A stretch of DNA of 64,000 nucleotides from Callorhinus ursinus (Eukaryota; Chordata; Mammalia; Carnivora; Otariidae): NCBI RefSeq assembly GCF_003265705.1, contig NW_020312894.1, positions 4,005,294 through 4,069,293 on the forward strand, written 5' to 3'. Both the position numbers and the translations under genes were made by a program. The notes beneath the pieces were generated by a model. It was not told the origin of the DNA, ran no database searches, and worked only from the letters and a program-made list of their open reading frames with translations. This document shows, one piece after another, positions 11,421 through 22,340 of this stretch. Numbering within the stretch: the stretch's first letter is position 1; each line of letters opens with the position of its first letter.

Positions 11421-13183
11421 TTTCCTTTTTTTTTTTTCTTTCTAATCCATCAAAAATAACAGGTATTTGCAAATAATATTCATTGCTTAATTTGAAATCT
11501 TCTTGTTAGTTGTGAAATCAGGCATTTTTTCCCCCTACAAAGGTGCATCGCTTGTTTTTCTTCTTCTATGAATCATCTGCTTTGTTTTTAGAAGAATGAA
11601 TCTATGAGAAATTCCAGGATTCATACACAACTTATGTTTCATAATGTACCACCTGAGAAATTATGCTAATGGCCCACTGGTGTTGCTAAATAGAATTGCA
11701 AAAGTTTCCATTTGAAAAATCCACAGAAGTAAAGAATCAAGCAAAGATTTCTCCCTCTTCCGGTTGTCTGTTTCCCCTGCATGCATCCCTTCTGCTTTTG
11801 AAAAAAGTGATATGAATGCACCATCGCCCTTATAATCCTAAAGGCAGAATAAGGAGGAACGCCACCCGGTTTTACCAAATATTCTCATTTGTCCACAGTG
11901 GGATAACCTCATTATTACCATTTCTTTAACCATTTCACTGCCAAACTCCACTGAGACCCTATTCTTACCTTCGGTGACAGTTTCTAACAATGAAAACCAT
12001 GTGCTCCATCACTTAAAAAGGAGGTGACACAAGAGTGAGGTTTCAGATTTGAGCTGTGAAGATTGTTACTCAGTTTCTGAGTTTGCGTAAGAATAAAGGT
12101 GGAATTGGTTTGTGCAGTGTTGCCAGTTAGAGGCTCTAGTCTCTGCAATGGGTTCGGTGGTTTCCATACAATCTTAGAGCAGTGACAAGTTCTGAAAATC
12201 TTATCTTGACATTAAGGATATTGGGTGCTCACATCTCATCATCCAATGGCACAAAATATATTTTCGAGATAGAACTAAATATTTTGAAGACAAGTTCCTC
12301 CTCAAGTCTCTGCCCAGACCCTGATATTTTCAGCAGTAAACATAGGTTTCAAAGAGCACTTTTTGTCTTGTTAGTGAGAAATATCTGAGTTACCATCCAC
12401 CGTCCACATTCATTATTTTTCGAGAACCAAGATATCCAAATAAGAAATTAAGATGTAAGTATGTTTGAACGGGGAACATAAATGACCTTTTCTCTGTAGC
12501 TGTCACAGAGTTATGGGAGACACCCCAGCTGACTTTGACATTGTTTCGTTGCAAATGGAAAGCTGAATAAAAGCAGGCATTTAAAGGGTTAGACCTCAAA
12601 GTTATATTGTGTTTCAAGAATCATTTTCATTTTGACTCTCTTTGTTGATATCCTATATCCTTTTGGGTCTGAGAGATTAAGAAAAATTGAAGAGTCAGGG
12701 AAACAGGTGATAAATGCCAATTAACTTAGTGCATCTATATTGCAAACAATCTGAAGTTTCTCAAAGATAGTGACCCGCGTGGGTAGTAAGGCTCATGGGG
12801 CCTCAGAAGATCCAAATCTGCTTCTATAAGGAAAAGACTTCTGTTTTTCATATCATCCCATCCTAAGCAACACACAATTATTGTCATTTTAATTTGGGGT
12901 TTTTGGACATAAGTCTGTGAAGTGTTTCATATAGATGCAGTTTGCAGCTGAATAATAAATAAATGAGTTGCCAATAACTTCGAAATGGTGTGATGGTACC
13001 TTCTTTTTATTGTCAATCATTTTTAGTACAAACTTCTGTGGTTGGAGTGTCATAATGAGTACATGCCGACCGTGGAGAGAGCTTGAAGTTCTTGGAGTGG
13101 AATCTTAAATGAGAAGGTGCCCATTTCAGGTGTTGTGTTGAAGGGTTCCGGGCTTAGCAAACTTAGAGTTGTCACGCGGTGTG

Positions 13184-13199
13184 TGTGTGCGCGCACACA
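13184..13199. repeat. 16-base Z-DNA-prone palindrome
   Basis: TGTGTGCGCGCACACA is a perfect palindrome of strictly alternating purine and pyrimidine, the best composition for Z-DNA or cruciform formation. It lies in AT-rich unique DNA. Confidence 0.7.
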
Positions 13200-13589
13200 G
13201 ACCCCTAGACCTTCAACTCACGTAATTCGGGACCAAAAGCAGGAAGAAAAGCAATAACAAAACATACTCTTGAATACAGGATCAACCGATATATCAAATG
13301 TGTGCTTTAAAAATTCTTGTTTTACACATATTTATACATAACATTAAAAAAAAAAAAACACAACTATCTCCACCTTTGCTCCATGGTCTATATTCAAGTT
13401 GTGAAACTGATCGATTATGGTGTTGATTTAAAGATTTTAGAATTAAATTTTAGTATGTGTGTTAAAACTAATGAGAGCTCTCTCACCCTCACCTGAGGTT
13501 TTTCTTGCGGGTTATCAGAAAAGTGTGTTCTCCACCGTTCCTCCAGCACTCCCTCTCTTTCTTATTATGAGTCCCTGGTTCTTTCCTAA

Positions 13590-13920
13590 TTATAGGGCTG
13601 CAAATTATTTACTCTAGTTTTAAATTAAGAAGCAAACAAGTAATCTGGCGTAAAAAGCACAGGTCCAACTTCAGGGAAAAAATGAGTGTGTGTTTAATTT
13701 CTCTTTAGGCGTACAGCTGTATAGCCCCGTATAATGGAAGGGTTGAGACAGAATGCTCCCTCCACCTTGCCTCGGTGTAATGCAATTTAGCTTCATTAAA
13801 TTACTGGAGGGCCAGTTACTTAAGTAGAATATTGATTTTCAGTCTGGCCCGTGTTTAACATAATTCTGCGTAGGCAACAGCTAATTCTGCATTTGAATCT
13901 AACACCCTAATGGAATTACA
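13590..13920. promoter_or_regulatory. Candidate conserved regulatory element
   Basis: Repeat-free AT-rich DNA with CTAATTATAG, TGCAATTTAG, CATTAAATTACTG and similar homeodomain/SOX/POU-like words. The base pattern resembles deeply conserved non-coding elements; this is inference without alignment. Confidence 0.35.
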
Positions 13921-15602
13921 AGATGCTGCTTGACCACAGGCGAGCACTCAGCCATCCCTTGCCACACCTCTGGGCAGCCTCTCCAAGACCCAGGGGCTGA
14001 GATGTGAGGTCTTTGGGCTTCCGGGGTCCCCAGATGCAGCTCTGTCTTTTTACCAAGGAGGTGGCTTGGGGGACTAGGAGTCCCTTCAGTGGCATCATGT
14101 GTTGGTTATAAAGCTTGTACTTGGCCTAAATACATATTATGGGTAAGACTCTTAGACTTGGTTAGCCTTCTTTGTGTTTCTGATAAATAGAAATGAGGCT
14201 TGTCTTTAAATTAATCTTAATCTTACTTCAAATAGGCCTTAGACGTTCATATTTTAGGTGAAAAATTTTAGGTGAAAATCAAGCATTACTTAGCTGCATC
14301 TCTTGTGTGTTGGTGATGATGAACACAGAAAATTGTCATAAAAATGCAATTCAGACTCTTAACATCTTATTTTATTTTCAGTGGATCACAGTTTCAAAAG
14401 AGAGGATTTTTTTTTTTTCTCCCCTTGAAATGTAGAAGCAAAAAGACATGAGACTTGAAGTCACTCTCTCGGTCTGTGAGGAGCTTGCTGGCTGGAAGGG
14501 CCTCCTCTGAACGTGGGATCGCACTGACACGCGGGGGGATGTGGCCAGGCGGCAGGGCCAGGAGGGGAGAGCCCTCCAGGCAATGCCCATAAGAGGAGCA
14601 ACTGAGACAGAGGCTCTCATTTCAAGGAAGGGGCAGTGCCTGGGTCAGGGCTGGGCCAGGACTCGCCCTGTCACCCTTATGGGCTTGCTTTGTCCCAGAA
14701 GATTGGCATCCCTACATCTGACGGGAGCGTGCACCCCACATTCTACCAACCATGAAAGGGTTTGCGGTGGAACAGGCATGGTGGGGCAGGAAGCTGAGAG
14801 AGCCTTCAGAAGACCGAGTGTCTGACCAATGTCCATCTGCATCTGACCAGAGGTGGCTGGAAGGCCGTTCTCCCAGGTTTTGTTAGCCTCGACCAGATAC
14901 AGAGTTTTTCCAGGAGCTTCTGTGGCTCTCCTCATGCTCTTAGCGTGAGAATATGTTAAATGACAGCTCACCTGGCTGAAAATCTTACGTATCCACCTAG
15001 TTCTTTACCACAAGTGGTGGTGAAACTTGTGTGTTCACTGGTCATGGAAGGCAGACAACCCCAAGAATGGACACGAGGTAGGTTTCTCCAACACCCAGTA
15101 ATTCTGAAGGGCCTTTAACTCCCGTGACCCACCTTCCCTCACACAGGCCAGCCAATCAGTTGTCCCTCACCCTCACCGTTCCCCCACCCCCGGGAAGCAA
15201 GTCTGGAATTATCTGCCCGGGTCCCAGACCATTCTGGTCAGTGTTCTGTCTGAGGTTGGATGAAGGTCACAGCAAGGCAGGTCCCACCATTTCTTTGGGA
15301 CCCCGCTTGAGGGACATGCAGCCTGCAGCAACGGGGCCCATCTGAGGATGGACCCAAATGGAGGACAACCGATTCTAACAGGTGGACATAGAGGGAGTAG
15401 GCATTCATTCTCCCAGATTTCTCAGTTTTGGGCCCCAGTAAATCTACATCTGTGTTGAGGTCACTGTTGGGGTTCTATACTTGAAATTAACTAGGTCCTG
15501 ACAGAACTACCTTCCATCTGACTCTCCAGAAGAATTAAATTTTCCATGTAAAACCTTACTGCTTCTCCCTTGATTCATATCAAGTCAGCATCCTGCTGAA
15601 TC

Positions 15603-15630
15603 TAAACAAACAAACAAACAAACAAACAAA
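15603..15630. repeat. (AAAC)n tetranucleotide repeat
   Basis: About seven uninterrupted AAAC/CAAA units. Simple microsatellite with no retroelement body recognised upstream. Confidence 0.95.
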
Positions 15631-15769
15631 GCCATAATGAAACAAAGACGCAAACACACCACAAAACCAAGTACTCAGGGCAACAATTAACAAATACCTC
15701 TGTATTTATGTCCATGGAAAGGCTTCTCTATTTAATTACATTTGTATGGAGCTTGTTGATTAAATTTAT

Positions 15770-15905
15770 GTTCTCATTTTACCCTTAAAACAACTTTCCC
15801 TGTGTGGTCAATGTCTTACTTTCAGGGTAGTGATGAGAGGGTTATTGAGTAAGGAGAAGAGAGGTAGCTGGTAAGACCAGGGCCGGGGTCTGAACTAGTT
15901 TTCTG
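15770..15905 (-). mobile_element. MIR SINE fragment, inverted
   Basis: The sequence reads as a diverged reverse complement of the MIR core and tail: an ACAACTTTCCCTGTG-type block (usual ACAACCCTATGAGG), a degraded CAGATGAGGAAACTGAGG region, then AGAGAGGTAGCTGGTAAG and a GGGTCTGAACT block. Order and spacing fit. No functional sequence remains. Confidence 0.55.
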
Positions 15906-16026
15906 CAGGCAAGTTGAATTCTTCAGCTGCCTCAAGCTTTCTCTTTCCAGGCAGGATACCGCGTGCTCTTGTTTTGGATGTTTTCCCTGTGGTGGAGATG
16001 AAGTATAAGGTTTACCTCTCCAAAAC

Positions 16027-16052
16027 ATCTCTCAATCAGATCTCTCAATCAG
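16027..16052. repeat. 13-base tandem duplication
   Basis: The 13-base unit ATCTCTCAATCAG occurs twice in perfect tandem, about 30 bases before the LTR that follows. It looks like replication slippage. Confidence 0.9.
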
Positions 16053-16082
16053 TTCATTGGCATTATAATTAAGGTACCTCTT

Positions 16083-16432
16083 GTCGGTTTGCTGCCATAA
16101 CAAAACACCACAGACCAGGTAGCTTAAAAATAACAGGCGTTTATCACTCATAGTTCTGGAGGCTGGATGTCCGGGACCAGGGTGCCAACACGGTCGGGCT
16201 CTGGTGAAGACCCTTCTCCAGGGGCGTGGCTGGTGCCTTCCCGCTGAGTCCTCGCATGGCGGAAGGGGCGAGGGAGCTCTGCGAGGTCTCTTTTTTAAGA
16301 GCATTAACCCCAGTCATGAGGATTCCACCCTCATGACCTAAGCATCTCCCAAATACCATCATCTCTGGTGGTTGAGATTTCAATATATGAATTTTTCTGG
16401 CGGGGGGGGGGCAGACATTCAGACCACAGCAA
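16083..16432 (-). mobile_element. MLT1-type (MaLR) solitary LTR, inverted
   Basis: The plus strand reads as the reverse complement of an MLT1-type LTR: TTTGCTGCCATAACAAAAC, then CACAGACCAGGTAGCTTAA, AGTTCTGGAGGCTGG, a CCTCGCATGGCGGA block, CACCCTCATGACCT and ATATGAATTTTTCTGG, ending in CAGACCACAGCA. The order and roughly 350-base length match the family. MaLR elements are non-autonomous, retrovirus-like and ancient in mammals. There is no internal region on either side, so this is a solo LTR or fragment. A G run (16402-16411) lies near its 5' end. Confidence 0.8.
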
Positions 16433-18289
16433 TATAATAATATATAATGAAAGGGTATTCCATGTAGGGTATCTTTTGACCAACTATGATTCCGCTCCAT
16501 GTTCTTTAGAAAGTGCGTTTCCATGGGGTCAGGTCAAAGAGCCAGGGGTCAGTGAGCGAGGGGAGGTAGCCTCTCTCTCTTACGTGACAGAGAGAGGAGG
16601 CAGGTGTAGGAAGAGGGAATGCACCAACAGGAGGCCTGTTTAGGGTGAGAGGGGCTTGGGCACGAGGAGGAGGCTGGACCCCACAGAGAGAGAAATGTCT
16701 ACATTCTAGAAAGACAGCCCAAAAAGCCCAGGCGGTGGGGGAGTGTGAACCCCAGGTAGCTGCTGTCCTGGGAGAGTACCTAGTGAGCCTTACAGTGAGG
16801 GGAGTGTGCACTGGAAACAGCTGGTCTGAGATGGGAGGGTGAGGGTCTGTAGGCTCACCCCCAGAAAAGAAGCCTTGAAAGGTGGTCAAAGAGAGTAATG
16901 TCAAGAATAAAACAGGTCAATTACATATATATCATACACATATATAAATATACACATATTCACATCAATGTGTATTTATATTATAATTTATGCTAATCAC
17001 AACACTAATCCTAATTATAATATACCTAATTCTTCACTGTGGCTGTCCTTGTTCCTTGGTGCACTGGGTTGGGGGTGGGGACCACCTACTGAAATATGCA
17101 GGTTTGTGACAGACAGGTGAGGGAGAGTTGTGTGACCGGATGGATCTCTGGGCAGGAGGCACTGACCCGGCCCTTGGTGGGAGGTTCCAGCGCCCCGACA
17201 CAGGTGCATGCAGGGGAAAGAGCCCATGACAGTTAGATGCTGCAGTTGTCTGGGGACTTTGCTGGCTCCTACACTGGAAGACTCAGGCCTCCCACATGGC
17301 CCAGCCTGGCCTGCCCACCACCCTTCAAGGAGCTGAGTCCAAGGACCCCAGGGCCTGAGCCCAGCCCCTGCCCTGCTCACTGCCGCCATCAAGGCCCCGA
17401 CGGCTAGAGGGCGGGCCACCACATCCAGGGTTGAGGTCTGCTCTGGTCCACGGTGGGCCCAGACACAGCTGCTCCCGAGCTTCCCCGACAGTGTCTGGAT
17501 GCCTGCACCCCAGCGCTGGGGAACAGTAGTCTGCCAAGGTGAGCTGGAGGGCCAGCTGTCATTCCGGTCCTTGGGGCTGACCCTTTGGGTGGGGCTCAGC
17601 TGGAATGTTCACCTCTGTCCCACGTGGTATGAGCTGGACTCATTTATGTGCTTACAGCCAGTTAGTGGGGTGGCTGGGGCTAGCTGGTCGGGACAGTCTC
17701 CTCCTGTGGCTAAACTCTTGGACACCTGGACCTCTGTCCCTCCATGCGGCTTCATGTCCAGCTCTTCACGGGGTGGAGGCCTCCAAGAAGAGGTTACACA
17801 AGGCCTATTCTTCAGCAATCACTGGCCAAAGTATAAGCTCTCCCAAATCTGGGGGAGTTAGGGGGAGACTTAGCAGCCCTATTAACCTATCACTTTGGGC
17901 AAATGTCTCAGAACCAAGCTGTTGGACAGGAGACCAAGTCATGGGGCTCCTGAAATCTGGCAAAGAAAGACTGGACAGAAGGGCTGGAGGTGTGGGGAGA
18001 GGTTGCCCGTGGGGTGGGGTTCTCCTGACCCCACAATGTCCCCCTTCCAGGCTCTGAGGAACAAAGCTATGCCTGCCAGGCCCAAGGAGAATCATAAATT
18101 TGAATAAAGGATACAAAGCCCTGGTATTGCTGTTCCATCTTCCTCCTCTTTGAACCCTCCCATCTCCCAACTATGAAACATCTTTTTAGAAGAGGACACA
18201 TTTTATGAAGGAAAAAGTAGGTAAGCAAAATCCCTTTTTAACCACAGTGGATCTAGCCTGATGAGGAGATCTGCCACCTCATTGCTGTC
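16433..18289. other. GC-rich unique non-coding DNA
   Basis: No gene is supported. A cryptic AT-rich simple patch (about 16918-17030) separates two GC-rich sections. Frames of 120-150 codons occur on both strands of 17000-18170 and overlap each other, which argues for chance. No known domain is visible. Confidence 0.55.
16918..17030. repeat. AT-rich cryptic simple repeat
   Basis: Degenerate ATATAC/TATAAT repeats with no clear unit. It marks a sharp composition change inside GC-rich DNA. Confidence 0.6.
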
Positions 18290-18355
18290 CATTTCATTCA
18301 TAAATATTTAATCAGTGTGTAGGTCTCGTGTACATTCCATGCTATGTGTTCATGG
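18290..18355 (-). mobile_element. Possible L2 LINE 3' fragment, inverted
   Basis: CATTTCATTCATAAATATTT followed by ATCAGTGTGTAGGTC-type sequence resembles the reverse complement of the L2 3' end (usual ATTCATTCAACAAATATTTATTGAGCGCC order). It is short and strongly diverged. Confidence 0.35.
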
Positions 18356-19179
18356 GCCATCTCAACTTATTTTTTTATTTTTTGGTCAATTGATGAAGAA
18401 CACTGTACATTGAATATGTCATTCTGTGTGCTTGGAGTGAAGAAAAGATTTGTTTTCAGAACAGCTGTAGGTAGAAAGAGTTAAATCTGTGGTAGATTAA
18501 CTCTAAGAAAGCTTTAACTAATATTTGGAAAATATACTCGAAAATTCACACTAAGGACTAGTAAACATATTTATCCTAAGTGTCAGTAAATTAAGTATCA
18601 CTGAATGGTAGATGTACACGATTTGTAGGTTGTCACTTTGACACTAAATATCAAAATGGCAACCTTTTCCATTTTCTATCAAACCCATTTGAAATAAGGG
18701 AAGGTACAAAGGTCGATGTTTCTTCAATGTTTCTCATTTTTATTTGTTTCTAACATGCGTTTTCCAAATTGTTTATGGGGGTGCACGCCAGGGCCAGCAC
18801 TGGTGGGTCATGTGACTCATTCTGTCATTGCATCACTGTGTGAAGAACATCTGGGAGCTCTCCCATTTGGAAATGGCCTGGACCCTGTTTATTTGGGGCT
18901 CTGTGGTAAGTTAAGGATGTCGTTTCAAAGAATTGCTGCAGTGTGGAGCATGTACCCATGTTGAGGGGCCGTGCTCAGCTGAGTGTTGAGATCAACAGTT
19001 TGATTGATGGCAATTTAAGGATGAAGGAAAGCCCAATCAGTTATCCAGAAAGGGAATGCAAGTTTGGCTTCAAACTATAAGACAGAAACTTTGTGAGACC
19101 CATCCCTGTGTCTGTGTTCAGATAGGCCTTCCTTTTGGGGTACAACAAGTCCTTGTTCTACAAGCTATTAACATTTAGG
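18356..19179. other. AT-rich non-coding DNA
   Basis: Nothing recognisable beyond AT-rich, CpG-poor sequence. It may contain repeat remnants too old to name by eye. Confidence 0.5.
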
Positions 19180-19565
19180 GTCAAGTTGACCAAATGGAAG
19201 AGAAGGTTTCCATGGCCTGTGTTATGGGTCTAGATGGCCCCTATTGGCCAAACACAAAAAACTGTTTCTTCTTCCTGGACATACATTTTATTTAGCTACA
19301 TCCCCTATAGGTAGAGGCAGCTGAGTCCTACTTGGTAGAATTTGAGCTGACTGACGTGTACCATTTCCATGCCAAAGCCTCTCTTGCTTTCCATTACAGG
19401 GACACAAGATGGAGGAACCTATATTCGTCAGTCACCACATGGAGGAGAACTGCCAGCTGGGGGAATGCCTGATCCTCACTGGAATGTGGCTGGGACATAA
19501 CATGTGTCGTGCTTGGACCACAATACATTCTGACCCTGTTTCTTACTACAACTTAGCCTGCCCTC
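19180..19565 (+). mobile_element. Probable old MLT1-like LTR
   Basis: The 3' half follows the pattern of old MaLR-type LTRs in order: a CACAAGATGGAGGAACC block, a GTCACCACATGGAGGAGA block, a CTCACTGGAATGTGGC block, and a terminal CTTACTACAACTTAGCC block corresponding to the usual CATAACCTAGCC end. The 5' half is poorly matched. I am confident of an old LTR-like element but not of the subfamily or exact ends. Confidence 0.4.
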
Positions 19566-20722
19566 CCCTAAACTGGTCAAAGTGACCATGACCACATTGT
19601 AGGTCAGTGAGAATCACCTGCGATGATGATGAGATTCCCCAGGTCCCTGTCCCAGAGTCTGACTTGCATGGTCTGGGGATGGGAATGGATCTATTGCTTT
19701 TTTATATCAATTTAGTTGATTCTAGTTCAGGAATACTGCTAACAGTCATCCTTTTCTGTAAAAGGAAGCAAAGACTATATGGACTTTGATGAGACGAGAA
19801 TATATGCAGCCAATTATTCAAAGTTCGGGTTTGGATACATCATTAAAATGGGACCTTTAAAACTAGAATTTATTTGCTTTTATAAATTGCAACACTCCTT
19901 TTTTTTTTTTTGTAGAGAAAATTTCTAAGCTCTCTTTGGAAAAAGTATTACTCATGGAACAGGGACTAACAAAATAAAACAGTCCAGAGAGGTTCATAAC
20001 AAACAAAAGTGCCCTTGCTACATTCCCTCTCATCTCCAATGCAGTCTTCCATGGGCAATCACTTTTAGCTTTCTGAAAATGTTGTGTTTGCTTCATAGCT
20101 ACCAGCTGCATATACTTAGTTTGTATCTGGATTTATCAACCTTCAGTTTTGCTTATACAATAATTGCTATGAAAGAAGAATATTTAATTAAATTTTCTCC
20201 GACCCTTCTTCTCTTCCCAATATGGTTAATTCACTGTTTTAAGTTTTTCAACTGGTGTTTTTTTTGAAAAACCAAACAGCATAATCATCTTCTTTCTTTT
20301 TCCCCTGAAAGCACTTCTGGAGAACCCACTTGCCCTTCCCTCCGCCCCCCGCCTGTTCCTATACCTCTCTGTCCTCCCACTTCTCAATCCTGACAGCTGT
20401 CCTTCCTTTTATGTTATCAAGGTTATAGCTTTTCCATTCTGATATGGATTCAGTTAGTCTTCAGTGAATTTTGTCTAAAAGTGGATTCCAAGATTTCAAA
20501 ACCAATGAATACCATTTACATTGCTATGATTCTGGAAATAATGTTCACTGCAGAAATAAGTGCTCTGATAAAATTACATTTGCTTTCCTGAATGTCCAAT
20601 TGGCCCTGAGTAGCTGTGTAAAATAAAATGTTCCTGACGCTAAATTAAAATTGATTCTCCTCTTTTACCTTTGATAAATTCTCAACTTTTATCCAAGCTC
20701 TCAATTACATCATCTTACCCAT

Positions 20723-20726
<4 letters not shown>
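19566..20726. other. AT-rich non-coding DNA
   Basis: No gene. There is a T run at about 19899-19910 and pyrimidine-rich sequence at 20260-20400. The DNA is CpG-poor and may be decayed repeat. Confidence 0.5.

Positions 20727-20773
<47 letters not shown>
20727..20773. repeat. (TG)n microsatellite
   Basis: About 23 uninterrupted TG units. Pure and long enough to be highly polymorphic. Confidence 0.97.
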
Positions 20774-20775
<2 letters not shown>

Positions 20776-20899
20776 CATGGAGACTTCCTCCCAAAGTTTT
20801 CTGTTCTTCAGTTCTAAGCTGTACTATTCGGATCTCTAAACCCACCGTGAAGCTGTTATTTTTGGATTTCACGTTATAGTCTCCTGGGTCAATCTGTTG

Positions 20900-22340
20900 A
20901 TTTCTGGTCTCTCTACCTGGTTTATTTCTTTGTTATATCATTAAATAACTCTCCAGAAATTTTCTTGTGAGCTAAGCTTTTCATATTCTTACTTGTCTCT
21001 TATTCTGCCTTCATATTTGAGTGATAGTTTGACTGGGTATAGAACTGAATTGAAGGTTTAAAATAGAACTTCAGAACTTTGAAGACATTCTTCCATTAAC
21101 TTCCAGCTAGCAATGTTGCTGTTGAGAAGTGTGGTTAAATCAGATTCCTTTTCCTTTGTCAGCAACCTGCATTTTTTTCTCTGATAGCAGCTGATATCTT
21201 TTTTTAAAACAAGTGTCTAATTTCACGATGATGGTTTTTGTAACTTATAGAAATGATTGTTTTTGACATACTTTTAATCTTATGATATATTTTCTTCAGT
21301 TTTGGAGAACTGTCTTTCATTATTTGTTCCTTTCCTTTGTTTTTAGGAACTGTTATTAGTTGGAAATTAAACTAATTTTATATTATTCCTCTCTCTTGAC
21401 TTATATTATCTGTCAAATTTTTCTTTTTCTTGGCAAAAGTTTCTCAATTTTATATTCCAGTCTATTGCTTTAAAAATTAGTAAATATATTATTTTTATTA
21501 ACTTTCTAGAACTCCTTCTTGTTCTGTTTTCATTCTACCCTGTCCTTGTCTTGTGAATGCAAGACCTTCTATCCCTCAGAGAAAATTGATTAATATATAC
21601 ATCTAACTTCTCTTATTTTACTGGAAACATGTATGCTTTCTTTAGAATCACAGTTTCTGTTTATCTTGTTATTTATTTTTTGTATTGCATTATAAGATTT
21701 CCTCTGGTGATTGTCTTTATTATATTCAATTGCAGAATTATCCATTTAGAAATTCTGGGTTGCCCAGCATATTTTAGAGCAGGATGTAGCAAAGTTGACC
21801 AGGAGCTCATTGTTTGTTAACTGGCAATCTTGTTTTATATTAATTTGGTGAGAGGTCAGCTATTGACTGGAAGAATCCATGCCAGAATTTTTTAAGGGCT
21901 TATTTGGTGTCACTAATACCTGCACAATTGCCTAATTCTCCTCAGACTGTTCACTTCATTCTTTAGAGACACACCCTCAGGTGTTACTAGGTAAATGCCT
22001 GACTGCTACTTTTGCTCTTAGGGGTAGGTGTTTGTCTGAAAATTAATCCTTTTGTTTTTCAGTCCCTAGGGCCATACATGCCTTTTACCATCTATGTTGT
22101 CTCCATACTCTGCTGGTATATTGGTCCCTTTGCAGCTGATTCACTCTTCACGTATTTTCGGAGCTTTGTCTTTTTGTGCTTTCTCAGCCACCACTTGATC
22201 CATTTTTTGTCTTCCAGTAATCTCTTGGAATTTCTTATTTGCTGATGGCCTCCCTAAATGTCTTTTCACTTTTGGACATTAATAAACTCCATCTTAGGAT
22301 GGAGGAAAATTGCACATGCTGCCATTCTGAATTGAAAGCT
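20900..22340 (-). mobile_element. Ancient LINE (L1M/HAL1-like) remnant, inverted
   Basis: The block TTGAGTGATAGTTTGACTGG, GTATAGAACTGAATTG, CAGAACTTTGAAGACATTCT, CCATTAACTTCCAGCTAGCA and TGTTGCTGTTGAGAAGT follows in order a widespread old mammalian LINE sequence read in reverse. Further along, CTAATTTCACGATGATG and T-rich segments continue it. The remainder to about 22340, including a CTCCATCTTAGGATGGAG block, is compatible but weaker. It is decayed, with no open frame. The 3' limits and subfamily are uncertain. Confidence 0.5.

Larger units (their letters stand above)
11421..15600. other. AT-rich unique non-coding DNA
   Basis: No gene or young repeat. It includes a poly-A at about 13346-13358, an alternating TG/CG/CA palindrome (13184-13199) and motif-dense DNA at 13590-13920. 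A GC-rich patch lies at 13960-14090 and another at 14480-14850. All open frames are short or overlap on opposite strands. Confidence 0.55.
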
